Below, piece after piece: positions 22,232 through 33,174 of a stretch of 64,000 bases of DNA; position 1 is the stretch's first letter; each line of letters opens with the position of its first letter. Below the pieces are notes generated by a model. That model was not told where the DNA came from and did not search any database. It saw only the letters and a list, made by a program, of their open reading frames with translations. A program made the position numbers and the translations under genes. Source of the DNA: Pegoplata infirma (Eukaryota > Arthropoda > Insecta > Diptera > Anthomyiidae); the NCBI GenBank assembly GCA_963921195.1, contig OY992541.1:16364012-16428011 (forward strand), given 5' to 3'.

Positions 22232-25200
22232 CAAGGATGGGTACCAATTCGATAAAAGTATTGGTATTGGTATTGGTTTTTAAAATTATATTAGTATTGG
22301 TATAGGTATTGGTTTTCATTTTTTGTTGAATTGGTATAGGTTTTGGTATTGGTTTTGAATTATTTAGGTATTGGGTATTGGTATTGGTTTTAGCCTCGAA
22401 TCGGTATCGGTTTTTAATAAGTATTGGTATTTATCTTATATCGGTTTTGGTATTTGTATGCAAAAGGTTTTGTCGTTAATATTAATTAATTTAACGTTAG
22501 TAGTCCTTCTGTCCGCCCCACAGTGCACACTGGGGCGAGATGGTAGGTTTTTGGCCAAAAGTCTCTACAGGTCGTAAATGTTAACCAATTTTTTTGAAAT
22601 TCAGAATACAAGCCTATATTAAGGTAATAAATAAGTACCTTGAAAGTTTTTGAAATCGGACCTACAAGGAAACTATTTCAGGGTGGACACTTTATTTTTA
22701 ATAAAATTTACAGATGTTATAGATGAAACAAATTAAGAGAAGCTTGTCTTTTGTTTATGTATTTGAATTAGAGATGGTCTGGGGTCCCGTAATTTGCGTG
22801 ACTCAAAAAAACACGTGATTCAGGCGTGAGCGATTTTTATTTAAATCACGTGATTATAGAGGTATTTTTCATTTAAATTAAGTACTATATTAGGGTAATA
22901 AAAAAGTGACTTGAAACTTTTTGAAATCGGACCTACAAGGAAACTATTTCAGGGTGGACACTTCATTTTTAACAAAATTTACAGATGTTATAGATGAATC
23001 AAATGAAGAGACACTTGCCTTTTGTTTAAGTATTTGAATTGGAGATGGTCTCTGGTCCCGTGATTCACGCGTGAGCGTGAGTGATTTTCATTTAAATCAT
23101 TTGGTTATAGAGTGATTTTCATTTAAGTCAAGTGACTATATTAAGGTAATAAATAAGTGCCTTGAAACTTTTTGGATTCAGACCTAGAAGGAAACTTTTT
23201 CAAGGGTGGACACTTCATTTTAAATAAAATTTACAGATGTTATAGATTAAACAAATGAAAAGACACTTGTCTCTTGTTTATATATTTGAATTGGAGATGA
23301 TCGCTGGTCCCGTGATTTGCGTGACTCAAAAAAATGATTTTCATTTAATTCACGTGATTGTGAGTTTAAAAATTCTGAGTGAGTGTCTAGAGAGTGAGTC
23401 GAGTTTTTGCGTGAGGGATGTTTTTTTTTTTAAAAAACCCCTTTTAAAAAAAAAAATATTTTTTAGCAGTATTTGCATTCAGATTTAAGTCAAACTTTAA
23501 ACTAAATAGTACATGCTTAACCCATTTTGGACAAAGATTCATTTTTTTTTTGGAAAAAGGTACCTATTTAGTAAAATTATCTCCGGCTGATCTCAAAACT
23601 CTTGTAAAAAAAATTTTAATGTTCCGTTATTCCAGAAAAGCCTGTATTTCAACTTTTTATGCAATTTTAATATTTGGATTTATTTGCTATTTTATTAATT
23701 TATTTTGTTATTTTTAAAATAAATAGTTTCAAAATGTTACAATTAGTGGAATTTGATAATAAATTAAATCTAAAAAAAATTAATATTAATTAATAAAAAA
23801 ATTAAAAGCCTAAACTAAAAAAAACTTTTCGTTTTTGCTTGAAACAATTTCTGTGCTGATGCACATTGCATTTAATGCACATATAAATTCCGGTGGTCAA
23901 GGGGAGATATTTTTTAATTGCAGAAAGATGAAACTTAACATTTGTAACAAAATATACCTGAACTTCATCCTTTTCATACATAAATATTTTTTTGAAAAAG
24001 GTGATCGAAATGGGTTATCATGCAGGGGCCCCTTTTTCGATTTTAGATCATTTGCCAATTGCGATTACACGGGTCAATTTTTTTCTTATATGGGGTTCAC
24101 ACGACCTTAAACAAGTTGTTTAGCAAAACACCAGTAACAGAGTAAAAACGTAATGGACACAGAAAAAATAATTTTTTAAACACGTAGCCCTTAAACTCTC
24201 AAAAATAGCAAGTGTGAACTGCACATTATGCGTTCTTAAATTCTTATATAATATGACTGTGCCTCTAATAAAACAATAACATTTTTTTCTGGATTCTGGT
24301 TTTGTGACATAAAATTTTGTAACGTCTGCTTGATTAAAATTTTGGAATTTCCAAAAAAGGACATTAGTATTTTTTTTTACAACGCAAAGAAGTGTGCAGT
24401 AGGGGTATAACCAAAATAGGAACCTATCATAACCGTATGGGCAATTTTATACTGATAACAAAAAACGTTATTCGGGGACATTTTGGTCCAAAAACCTTCG
24501 GCACCGATTGCAATTTCTAAAACACCATAAATTTACATTTTTTTATGTTTTATGGTGGGATTCTTTCCCATCCACCGTTTTTTTGGCTTTTTTTCGTTTT
24601 ACAACAAAAATGAAACAATAACAAATTTATAAAATGGTTTTCGACACTAGAAATACGGGTTTTCCGAATAATTGATAAAATATCAGCGAAAACTTCATCG
24701 CGATCGGTGCCGAACCTTTTTTAACATTCGCGAAAAAATGAACACACATTTCTTCTTGATTTTTCATGTACTTTCTCAATATGATAGGTCCTTTTTGATA
24801 TTTGCAAAAAAACGCAAATGGTTATATCCCTAGTGTGCAGTGACATTCAATATATCAAATATTAACAATGTTTGCAAAAGAAAAAATTTCATCACAGAAA
24901 AGGTCTAAATTTTTTAAGATCTACTTTTATTAGGGGTCATAAAAACCGTGACAAAAAATATTTCTTTTATGTTTTTATGGCTTTTAAAATTCAAGTACTA
25001 GCTAAATCCTTTTTGTTTTGTGACATTGCATGCAAACGATTACTGATCGATGTAACATCTTTTGCAATTCGTTAGTCAGGTAAAACCTAATAATGTGATG
25101 AAAAGAAAATGTTTGACGTCACAATTAAAACAAACGAAAATAAGAATACAAAAAACCGAAACAAAACCGATACGAAAGTAGAAAAAAATTAATTGGTATT

Positions 25201-25396
25201 GGTTTTTATTGGTATTGGTTTTGAAGAATAAAAGTATTGGTTTTTAATTGGTATTGGTAGTGGGGAATCGGTATTGGTTTTTTATCGGTATTGGTATCGC
25301 AAAAATAAAGGTATTGGTTTTTAATTGGTATTGGTTTTCAATTTGAATTGGTATTAACGGGTATTGGTATCGAAAAGGTATTGGTACCCATCATTG
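22232..25396. mobile_element. hAT-like element with GGTATTGG subterminal arrays
   Basis: The ends CAAGGATGGGTACCAAT and (inverse) CAATGATGGGTACCAAT are flanked by the octamer CTTTATAC (22224-22231 and 25397-25404). Both subterminal zones are arrays of TTGGTATTGGT and GGTATTGGTTTT (22255-22455 and 25193-25385). The interior contains a triplicated block (22615-23400) and unassigned AT-rich DNA. No hAT transposase frame in 3.17 kb. Confidence 0.85.
22615..23400 (+). repeat. Three tandem units of about 250-270 bp inside the hAT-like element
   Basis: Each unit contains AAATCGGACCTACAAGGAAA or a close variant, TTTCAGGGTGGACACTT, ATTTACAGATGTTATAGATG and then GAGATGGTC with a GCGTGA-rich stretch. 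The GACCTA landmark lies near 22659, 22930 and 23181. The GAGATGGTC and CACGTGATT parts recall the CACTCACG hAT family. The frame at 23255-23488 is unit sequence. Confidence 0.8.
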
Positions 25397-27163
25397 CTTT
25401 ATACATATTATATTCTTACAGTAAAAATACTAAATTGGGTTATTCGCTACAAGGCATTCCACTATATACAATAAAGTGGACTGAAAATCCATTATGACAA
25501 ATTTTAAAATTTGCAGCTGTTAAGATATTTAAAGTGTTTTGCACTTTAAAAACTTTTAATGCTCCATTTGTAATATAAATAAATAATGCTGTTTTTTATA
25601 CCGCGATCATGGCAAAAATATTAACCAGATATCACTGAAACTTAACATATTTACTTCTAGTTATCTTAAGCAGTTTGGTAATGCATTTGAGCGACATCGG
25701 TGTTGCGGTTTAAAAGTTATGAACGAAAATGTAAGAACACCTCGAAAATTTTGGTACATTCCACATAACCTAAAAATACTAAATGCTTTAATTTGGTTGC
25801 TGGCTGAGAAATATGAACAAAATTTGATACCGAATGTAATTTAAACATTTAAAAAATTTCGCGATTTTTTTTTTTCAAAAACTGCATGGGATATGTACTT
25901 TTTAGAATTTTAAGCAAAAACATTACCAATTTCGATAAAAAGTAACTTTACACCCACTCTAATATATATGATCATTAAAATTATTTGTTATTTTAATTAA
26001 ATTACACATTTACAATAAATAGCAATAAACAAAAACGGTAAACAACATAAAGACAATAAAAAAACTAAAACAAAACACAAGTATTAGCTATTAAGATTTC
26101 GAGCATATAATTTTTTTACACTGGAGATGTTTAAAAAGAATCTCTTGTATTTTTCGTATTGGCAAGTCTTGGCATTGGTTCTTTCATGGATTTTAAAGCA
26201 AAAATCCTATATTTTATCACTATGTTCTCAGATACGCCCGAGCTCATCAGAGTAGCAACCAAAACTCAACATATATGTAAAAAATACTCTATTTTTAGGA
26301 TATTTTTTAAAAAATTATTAAAACAATTTTTTCAACTTTTATCTTAACAACCGCTTGTCAATAATATAGTTAAATACCTTTAGTTTGTGAATCCATTTTA
26401 CAAAAAAATTTATTTTTAGTTGAAAACAAAAAAAAAATCACTTGAAATATCTCGTTTTTGACTTTTTACCACTGTACACAAAATTAATTAAAATTATTAA
26501 ACTTTGAGAGAGCATAGCAAAAAAAGTAAACATCTTAGAACTCTAATTTTGACAGTTATTGATGGAGAATTTTATCCTCTTTAAACCCATAAAAAAATAT
26601 ATTACAATATACCAACTTCAAATTTTGAATTAATCCTCAGTTTTGATAGTGTTCAACCCAATGTGCAGCGGTTCAAAAGTTATGAACGTAAATGTAAGCA
26701 CACCTCAAAAATTTCAGTACATTCAACATAACCTAAAAATACAAAATGCTTTAATTCGGCTTCTGGTTGACATATGTGAACATAATTGAACACCAAATGG
26801 TATTTAAACAAGTACGAACATATTTTTTGACAAAAAAATAAAAAAATCGCGGATTTTTTTTTACCAAAATTTTTTTTCGCGGAAATTTTTTTTCAAAAAT
26901 TTTTTTTTTTCAAAAGTAATTTCCTTTTAAATAAAGTTTTTTGCAATAATCTTTATGAAATTGTGGAGGGTATCACTACATTCGGCAAGGCCGAATTTAA
27001 CTTTTTTACTTGTTTTTGTTTTAAATTAAAATATTTTTTTTGTTAATATACAATGAAAAAATACTTACATCTGGGAAAAGTGGTCCACAAATTTTAATTT
27101 TGTTGTTACCCGTTCAAAAGTTATTAAAGTTTAAAAATTTAATTTTTTAGTGAATACAAAATA

Positions 27164-27675
27164 CAGTCAAACTCGGTTATAACGAACTCGGTTATAACGA
27201 ATTCTCGGTTATAACGAATTCTCGGTTATAACGAACTGATTCTAAATTCCCGACGTTTTAGCATCAATTTTCACACAAAATACTTCTTTTATAACGAACT
27301 CGGTTATAACGTATCCTCGGTTAAAACGAACTGCTTATTATGATCCCACAAACACAATTTCATGTATATTTACCTTTTTATAACGAACTCCCATAAATAT
27401 TTTTTAGTGGGTGGCAATCATGTTTATCAAACTAACAAAAGGTTGCAATTTTTTGGTTTATGCTATAATTTTAATAAATTTATTAATATTTTTAATAATT
27501 TCTTCTCAATAAGTAGTTAATTGACGAAAAAACATCAAATGAAACAAAATTTGATCTATTTTTTTGGAAATAAAACTAGGTTAATAAAAAAAATATACCC
27601 CGCTTATAGCGAACTTCGCTTATAACGAACTATTTTTACTGGTCCCTCGGAGTTCGTTATAACCGGGTTCGGCTG
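27164..27675. mobile_element. pogo/Tigger-like MITE (copy 2)
   Basis: TA-flanked (27162-27163 and 27676-27677). It begins CAGTCAAACTCGGTTATAAC and ends GTTATAACCGGGTTCGGCTG. It closely follows copy 1 at 4419-4898, with two extra TATAACGAATTCTCGG units at the left end. It lies in the left arm of F. Confidence 0.85.
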
Positions 27676-27784
27676 TAATTTATTAGTTTTGTTATTTTGA
27701 TTTAACAACAATAATTCTAATCAATTCTGCTCCTTTCCATAGCAGATAAAGCTAAACAATTTAAATTGTCTTTATTTTTAACTA

Positions 27785-28523
27785 CCCAGCAAAACTTTGG
27801 TAATGGGTAGTGATTATATAACACATTACCAGGTAATGTATATACCTTATTTGTAGCATTACTTTAGGATGTCTTACCAAAAATTTGTTCCACAACGTAT
27901 TATTTTAAAGTGAAAAATAATGCATTACTAATAATTTGCTACGTAATGCATGATTAGTGGAAAAAATGTACATATTTCATATTTATTATTTTTAAACATT
28001 AAATCATGGATGACTTATATTTGGTTACATTATGTATTATTTGAAAGTTTGAAATAATGCATTATTTATAATTGGATGCATAATGCATTACAATAACATA
28101 AAAAATAATTATTTTATAAAAAAAATGCATAAGTTTAAACTAGAGATGGGCTCAAAACAGGAAATTTCTAACGACACACACTCACGAGCATATTTTATCT
28201 ACTTACACTCACTTACAATCACGTGAGTAAATTTAATACAAAATTACTTTTTCACTACTCGTAACATCTTATATATTATCTTCTGGTATGCTATATTATA
28301 TACCTTACTCGTAACCTATAAAATATCATATATTTTACACCTTACTCGTATTCTTTGTTATAAATTTATGACTTATTTTATACCTTACTGGTATTCTTTG
28401 TGATAATGTGGATGCATTACTTTGAGTCTCATCGCCTGTTAAAATCATCAATGCTGCAATGTATAAAATAAGAGATCCTATACCTTATTTTATACCTTAT
28501 TTGGTAATCTAAGTTTTGCTGGG
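27785..28523. mobile_element. X1: TA-target MITE with CCCAGCAAAACTT ends
   Basis: CCCAGCAAAACTTTGGTAAT at the left and the inverse ATCTAAGTTTTGCTGGG at the right, flanked by TA. The interior has many TAATGCATTA-like dyads. It contains a partial CACTCACG hAT-like insertion from 28142. Relatives are X2 (broken, 32860-43262) and X3 (from 55879). Confidence 0.75.
28142..28240 (+). mobile_element. hAT-like CACTCACG element, left fragment
   Basis: TAGAGATGGGCTCAAAAC, then ACACACTCACGAGCATATTT and TCACTTACAATCACGTGAGT, as in 537-660. No right end is present. Confidence 0.6.
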
Positions 28524-28527
28524 TAAA

Positions 28528-28600
28528 CACGAGGTGTTCAGGCGCGAAATTTTACCACCGAACAACTTGTTGGTAAAATTTCGCGCCTGAACAACTCGTG
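28528..28600. repeat. 73-nt near-perfect hairpin at the centre of foldback F
   Basis: A 30-nt arm (28528-28557, including GTTCAGGCGCGAAATTTTAC) pairs with 28571-28600 with one mismatch across a 13-nt loop. It is GC-richer than its surroundings and coincides with the axis of the F palindrome. Confidence 0.85.
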
Positions 28601-28808
28601 ATTAGTTAAAAATAAAGATAATTTAAATTGTTTAGCTTTGTATGCTGTCGAAAGGAATAGAATTAATTAGAATTGCTGTTAAATAGAAATTATAAAACCA
28701 ATAAATTATTTTGTATTCACTAAAAAATTAAATTTTTAAACTGTAATAACTTATGAACGGGTAACTACAAAATTAAAATTTTTGGACCATTTTTCTCAGA
28801 TGTAATTA

Positions 28809-30103
28809 CACTGTGCTACAAAAAAAACAAAATCAAATATACTTTTTAAATGAGGTAGTTAAGGTTGTAGGTCTCGTCGAAAAGATCACAAAAATGCCCA
28901 TCAAACTTGCCAGACACCCTCAAATTTTAAAGTTATTGTCAAAAAACGATTTTTTGGGACTTTTCTCACTAAACCACGTGTAACTTAAACATTTTTCAAC
29001 CGATTTTCAATTTTTCAACTGTTTTCGATAGAAGAAAAACAGGGCTTTGCGTGTATGTGAAGTGGTCTATACATATAAAAAAGATATGTATTGATTTTTA
29101 CAACTATATAAAATTTTTTGTTTTTTTTTGAAAATTTTTTGAGTTTATCGATTTTTTTCTGTTATAGTTCGTTCAACAACATTTATATTTATAAACGTAT
29201 TCATAAAAAAAATTTAATTGTGAATACGATAAGCTTTATGTCGAAAAAATCGGATAACAATTGACAGAGTTGTGATAATTTTTCTAAAAAAGAAAATTAA
29301 GATTTAGCTTGAAATTGCCGTTCGGATAACCCAGGAAAAAAAAATAAAAAAATAAACGAACATACTAAGAGGTCGCGTATCATTATTTTAAAGGTTTTTG
29401 GCCTCCTGAATTTGAATTTGACCTTGAAATTGCGCTATCTTATTAAGTTTTTGATATATCAGTTTATGTTAAATATCTCAAAAACCGGACGAGATAGAGC
29501 ATTTTTAAGGCCAGATTCGGATTCAGAGCGCCAAAAACCTTTAAAAATATTGTACATGACCTCTTATGATAAAATTATTATTTTTGCCTGGGATATCTGA
29601 ACGGCGATTTCCTCCAAAATCTTAATTTTCTTTTTTAGAAAAATTATCACAACTCTGTCAATTGTTATCCGATTTCTTCAGGATAAAGCTTATCGTATGC
29701 AGAATCAAATTTTCTTTAAAAATACGTTTATAAATATAAAGGTTGTTAAACGAACTATAGCAGAAAAATATCGATAAACTCGAAAAATTTTCAAAAAATA
29801 ACAAAAAAATTGATTTTATAGAAAAAATCAATAAATATCTTTCTTATATGTATAGACCAATTCACACACATGGAAAGCCCCATCCTTCTTCTATCAAAAA
29901 CAGTTTAAAAAATTTAAAATCGGTTGAAAATTTTCTGAATTACAAAAGGTTTAGTGAGAAAAGCCCCAAAAAAAGTTTTTTCACAATAACTCTAAAATTT
30001 GAGGGTGTCTGGCAAGTTTAATGGGCATTTTTGTGATCTACTCGACAAGACCAACAACCTATAATATGTCACATCAGAAGTATTTTTTCACTGTAGCACA
30101 GTC
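28809..30103. mobile_element. Foldback element with CACTGTGCTACA end and TTA duplication
   Basis: The left end is CACTGTGCTACA; the right end is the inverse of GACTGTGCTACAGTG. TTA flanks both sides (28806-28808 and 30104-30106), and the equivalent site in the other F arm is uninterrupted. Arms of about 600 bp pair, for example GCCAGACACCCTCAAATTTT against AAATTTGAGGGTGTCTGGC. CACT-type ends with a 3-bp duplication suggest a CACTA-like element, but the ends do not match perfectly. Confidence 0.65.
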
Positions 30104-31225
30104 TTATTTTTTCATTGTACTATATTAACAAAAAAAATATTTTAATTTAAAAAAAAAAAAATAGTTTTTTGGACCACTCTAATCATGCATTCTGGTGCAT
30201 TCCAAAAACTAAAAAAAAGCTTATGGGCCTAAGTTTTCCTGTAGAATCGAATAGTGAAGTCAGATTTGACATATATTCAGCCGTTCTTGTTGTATCGGAA
30301 AAGGGACCCAAAATCCGCGATTCGAGTCGCCTATGGGCACGGGAAGGAGTTGGAGTTTAAAACAAAAAAATACGCCATTATTTTTATTGATACAAAAACC
30401 TTCTAAAAACTGATAATATCTAGAAATCAAAATCAAAAAAATATTTGAAAACGAACTCTAATATAGATATTGGTTAAATATGAAAGCTTTTTTACAGAGA
30501 AAACTCTGTAATTTTACCATAAAACTCTGTAAAATGATTTGGACAAAAAAAACTGTTAATTTACAGAGTTTCTAGTAAAATATTGGTTAAATAAACCACC
30601 ATTTAGCAAGGAAAACTATGAAATTTACATATATTTGATGCAAAAAAAAAATTACAGAAAAAACTCTGTAAATTTACAGAGTTAGTTAAATGCATGTTAT
30701 TTTGTAAAATGTTTATAAGATTTCTGAAAAATAAATTTTGATAACTTTTTTTGCTACTTTTTCAACTTTTTCTAAAAAAAAAAATTACAGATAAAATTTT
30801 GATGTTTGGTAACAAAAACAAAAACTACTCAAAACAGAAAACTTTTTTGGTTATAAAAAAATACGAAGTATTTTGCTTAGATCTGTATTTTAGCAGAAAA
30901 CTCTGTTAATTATCTGTAACATTAAGATTACAAAGAAAAAAGTAATATAACAGAGGAAACTTTGTTTTTTTGTCACAACAAAATACAAAGTTTTTTCTTT
31001 AAATCTGTATTTTGACAGAAAACTCTGTCAAATATCTGTTGAATTGAGATAACAGTCATTTTACAGAGTATTTTACAGAGTTATTATTATGAGTGTAAAT
31101 TTTAACTCGTCGTCCCCATTATTTTTTCCAACACTGTATAAGTGTCATCAGTGTTAACCGATAAATCATAAGTTAGAAACATTATATGAACTTTTCGGAA
31201 GCCAGTCTGGCCAAATCCCAATTTA

Positions 31226-31754
31226 TTTTTATACCCTCCAACCACAGTATGGGGGTATACTCACTTTGTCATTCCGTGTGTAACGCATCGAAATATCGGT
31301 CTAGGACCCCATAAGTATATATTTTATTGATCAGTGATCGATTCTAAGACATTCTAGCGATGTCCGTCCGTCCGTCCGTCTGTCCGTCTGTAGAGGACAC
31401 GATACAGTCCAAAATAAAAGAGCTAGACTTCCGAAGTTTGGCACGAATATGTCTTATATTCCTAGGCAGGTTAAGTTCGGAAACGGGCAAAATCGGAACA
31501 AGGGGAAAAAAGTTCCCCCTTGGGGAACTAAACCAACCTATGAAAAACCGCATTTTTTGCAGGGTTTTTTGTACTTTTGCTAAGTAAATGCAACATTCTT
31601 ATCTCAGATGAAGTTCAAAATCGCAAGGGGAAGGTGCTCCCTAACGTCTCCCACTAACCCCCCCCAAAAAAAAGACGCCCCTGGATTTTTTTTAAACACA
31701 TTTTGGAGGGTATAAAAGATTCGGCACAGCCGAATGTAACACTCTCACTTGTTT
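31226..31754 (-). mobile_element. TATACCC hairpin element, type A (copy 2)
   Basis: Inverse of 3574-4095. Left end TATACCCTCCAACCACAGTA, then TGTCATTCCGTGTGTAACGC, a GTCCGTCCGTCCGTCTGTCC run, and the right end TATAAAAGATTCGGCACAGC with CGAATGTAACACTCTCACTTG. The hairpin is GATTCGGCACAGCCGAATG. Frames at 31344-31587 on both strands read through the GTCC run. Confidence 0.7.
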
Positions 31755-31795
31755 TTTTTTGATTTTATCGTTTTAAAATATGTAATTCATCACTA

Positions 31796-32381
31796 ACCAG
31801 GGAGACTTCCTGGTGTCATCCTCCGATCTTCATGAAATTTGGATATGTTGTTAAGAACGAAAATTAATTCGATACGTATTTTTTTTTAGCGACCCAAACT
31901 CATTTTTTGGGGGGGAAATTGACCTTTTTCAGTTTTTTACGATTTACGCCTATTAAAACAAAATTAATATAGGCATGTGTGGTATCAGATTAAAGGTATT
32001 AAAAATACCTATCTTGTGGTGCTAACAACGGGCCAATGAAGTTAATATTTTTTTGACTTATTAATAAAAATGTCCTAAAATTTTGGTATTTTACTCAATA
32101 TGACGAAAAGTTGTGCATGTTTGGACACGTTCTTAGCACACGTAGATAGGTTTTCCAAAGACCTTTTATTTGGTATGTAACATGACTAGGTTTCTTTGCA
32201 TAATATAGGAGATAAACGAAAAAAACTGAAAAAAGGCCTTGTCTTCCCCCCTCCTTTTTACCCCCTAAATACGAATTTGGGCCGCTAACAAAAAATACGT
32301 GTCCCTTTATTTTTTCTGATCTACAAAATAAAACCAATTCCATAAAGATCCGCGGGTGACACTAGGGAGACTTCCCTTGTA
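31796..32381 (+). mobile_element. Foldback element W (complete copy)
   Basis: The left end AACCAGGGAGACTTCCTGGT continues GTCATCCTCCGATCTTCATG. The right end is inverse: CATAAAGATCCGCGGGTGAC and ACTAGGGAGACTTCCCTTGT. It matches 16073-16515 over the left 400 bp. No coding function; the minus frame at 32095-32343 is interior sequence. Confidence 0.7.
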
Positions 32382-33174
32382 AGTTTGTATGTGCGAAACA
32401 TCATTTCTGTGGCCGTACGAAAAAACTAGTTAACTCCACTTTTAGAGAAAATTGAGTTAACACCAAAAATAGAATGTGTATTCCATTTACCATCGTTCTG
32501 TCAGATCGAAATTTTGATATATGTTTTCATTTACAAGTTATTTGGAAAACAAAATAACGAAAAAAACAATTTTTATGTAAAAACTAGATAACTCCATTCA
32601 TTTTTTGAAAAAACAAGATAACTCCATAGTTTCTTAAAAAACATTAAATTTAAAAGTTTAAAACGATGTTCTTTCGAAAACTATGGGAGAAAAAGCTGAA
32701 AGAATAAGTTAAAGTCACGAGTCCTTTCATAGTTCATAGATTGCATATAAAAAATGCATACAATTTTTTTTGCTGATCTTAATTCATAGAATACGACTGC
32801 CAACCACCCTAAATATCTTAAAGTAATAGTTTTAAAGTTTATATATAGGATAACTTACTTTATACCATGCTGCATTAATAATTTTAGCATGGGATGAGAC
32901 TCAAAGTAATGCATGCAAATTATGACAACGAATACGAGTAAGGTATAAAGTAAATTATCAAATATAGAACGAAGCATAGGAGAAGCATAAGGTATTTAAT
33001 ATATGATTAGGGTTGCCATTTCCTTTTTGAGAAAAAGAGGACATCAACCTCAAACAGGAGGACATTTGACCCAAAAAAGAGGACAATTTTTTTTATAAAT
33101 TAATTTAAAGAAAATCAACAACGCGATACAATATACAAATAAAATGAATTTTTAGTATTAGGAAAACATTTTTA

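Larger units (their letters stand above)
21367..26665. mobile_element. Transib-like non-autonomous element
   Basis: It begins CACAGTGGGTTGAAC and ends with the inverse GTTCAACCCAATGTG. A further inverted block (GGATTAATTCA and TGAATTAATCC) extends the terminal repeats to about 44 bp. The GC-rich 5-bp repeat CAGCG flanks it (21362-21366 and 26666-26670), and the uninterrupted type B copy at 59787 shows a CAGCG-containing empty site. CACWRTG-like heptamer ends with a 5-bp GC-rich duplication are the Transib signature. Without its nested hAT it is about 2.1 kb, with no transposase frame. A diverged type B fragment lies at about 25600-25960. Confidence 0.7.
21099..27015 (-). mobile_element. Type B hairpin element (copy 1), split by the Transib-like element
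   Basis: 21099-21366 and 26671-27015 together (613 bp) match the intact copy at 59787-60378 (592 bp). The plus-strand left end is TATACCCTCCACTTAGTGAA. The right end is GGAGGGTATCACTACATTCG, the hairpin ATTCGGCAAGGCCGAAT, then TTTTTTACTTGTTTTT. It carries a GTCCGTCTGTCCGTCTGTC run. The inserted block is bounded by CAGCG on each side. Confidence 0.8.
20820..30462. mobile_element. Foldback element F inside Helitron 1
   Basis: ATTAGAGTTAATTTT (20820) and the inverse AACGAACTCTAAT (ending 30462) are the outer ends, flanked by ATAG (20816-20819 and 30463-30466). The left arm resumes at 27017 after element B; the right arm runs inward from 30462. Paired blocks include CGGATTTTGGGTCCCTTTTC against AAGGGACCCAAAATCCGCG, and AATTTAAATTGTCTTTATTT against AAATAAAGATAATTTAAATT. 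Removing four insertions leaves about 1.2 kb centred on the hairpin at 28528-28600. Confidence 0.7.
17947..30467 (-). mobile_element. Helitron 1, non-autonomous, with nested insertions
   Basis: On the minus strand the 3' end is a 27-nt hairpin running directly into CTAG and then T. The 5' end begins TCTATC after an A. The host V sequence AACCAATA/TTTTAC is restored exactly when the insert is removed, so it went between A and T with no duplication, as Helitrons do. The 5' end (TCTATCTTCTTCTATATATA) and a body full of GGGCGTGGC-type blocks resemble Helitrons 2 and 3. Without foldback F the element is about 2.9 kb. No Rep or helicase frame. Confidence 0.85.
17786..31095. mobile_element. V1: TA-target MITE split by a 12.5-kb Helitron insertion
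   Basis: The left part 17786-17946 begins CACTCAAAATAATAACTCTG after TA. The right part 30468-31095 ends in TTACAGAGTTATTATTATGA then GTG before TA. Together they make 789 bp, against 785 bp for the uninterrupted copy V2 (55050-55834), and read in the same order. Inside are many ACTCTGTAAATTTACAGAGT-type dyads. TA duplication suggests a Tc1/mariner-type transposase acting in trans. Confidence 0.85.

Noticed and set aside
31344..31587. Paired plus and minus frames around the GTCCGTCC run
   Set aside because: Both read through the type A hairpin repeat. SVRPSVCPSVE-type peptides are just the translated tract.
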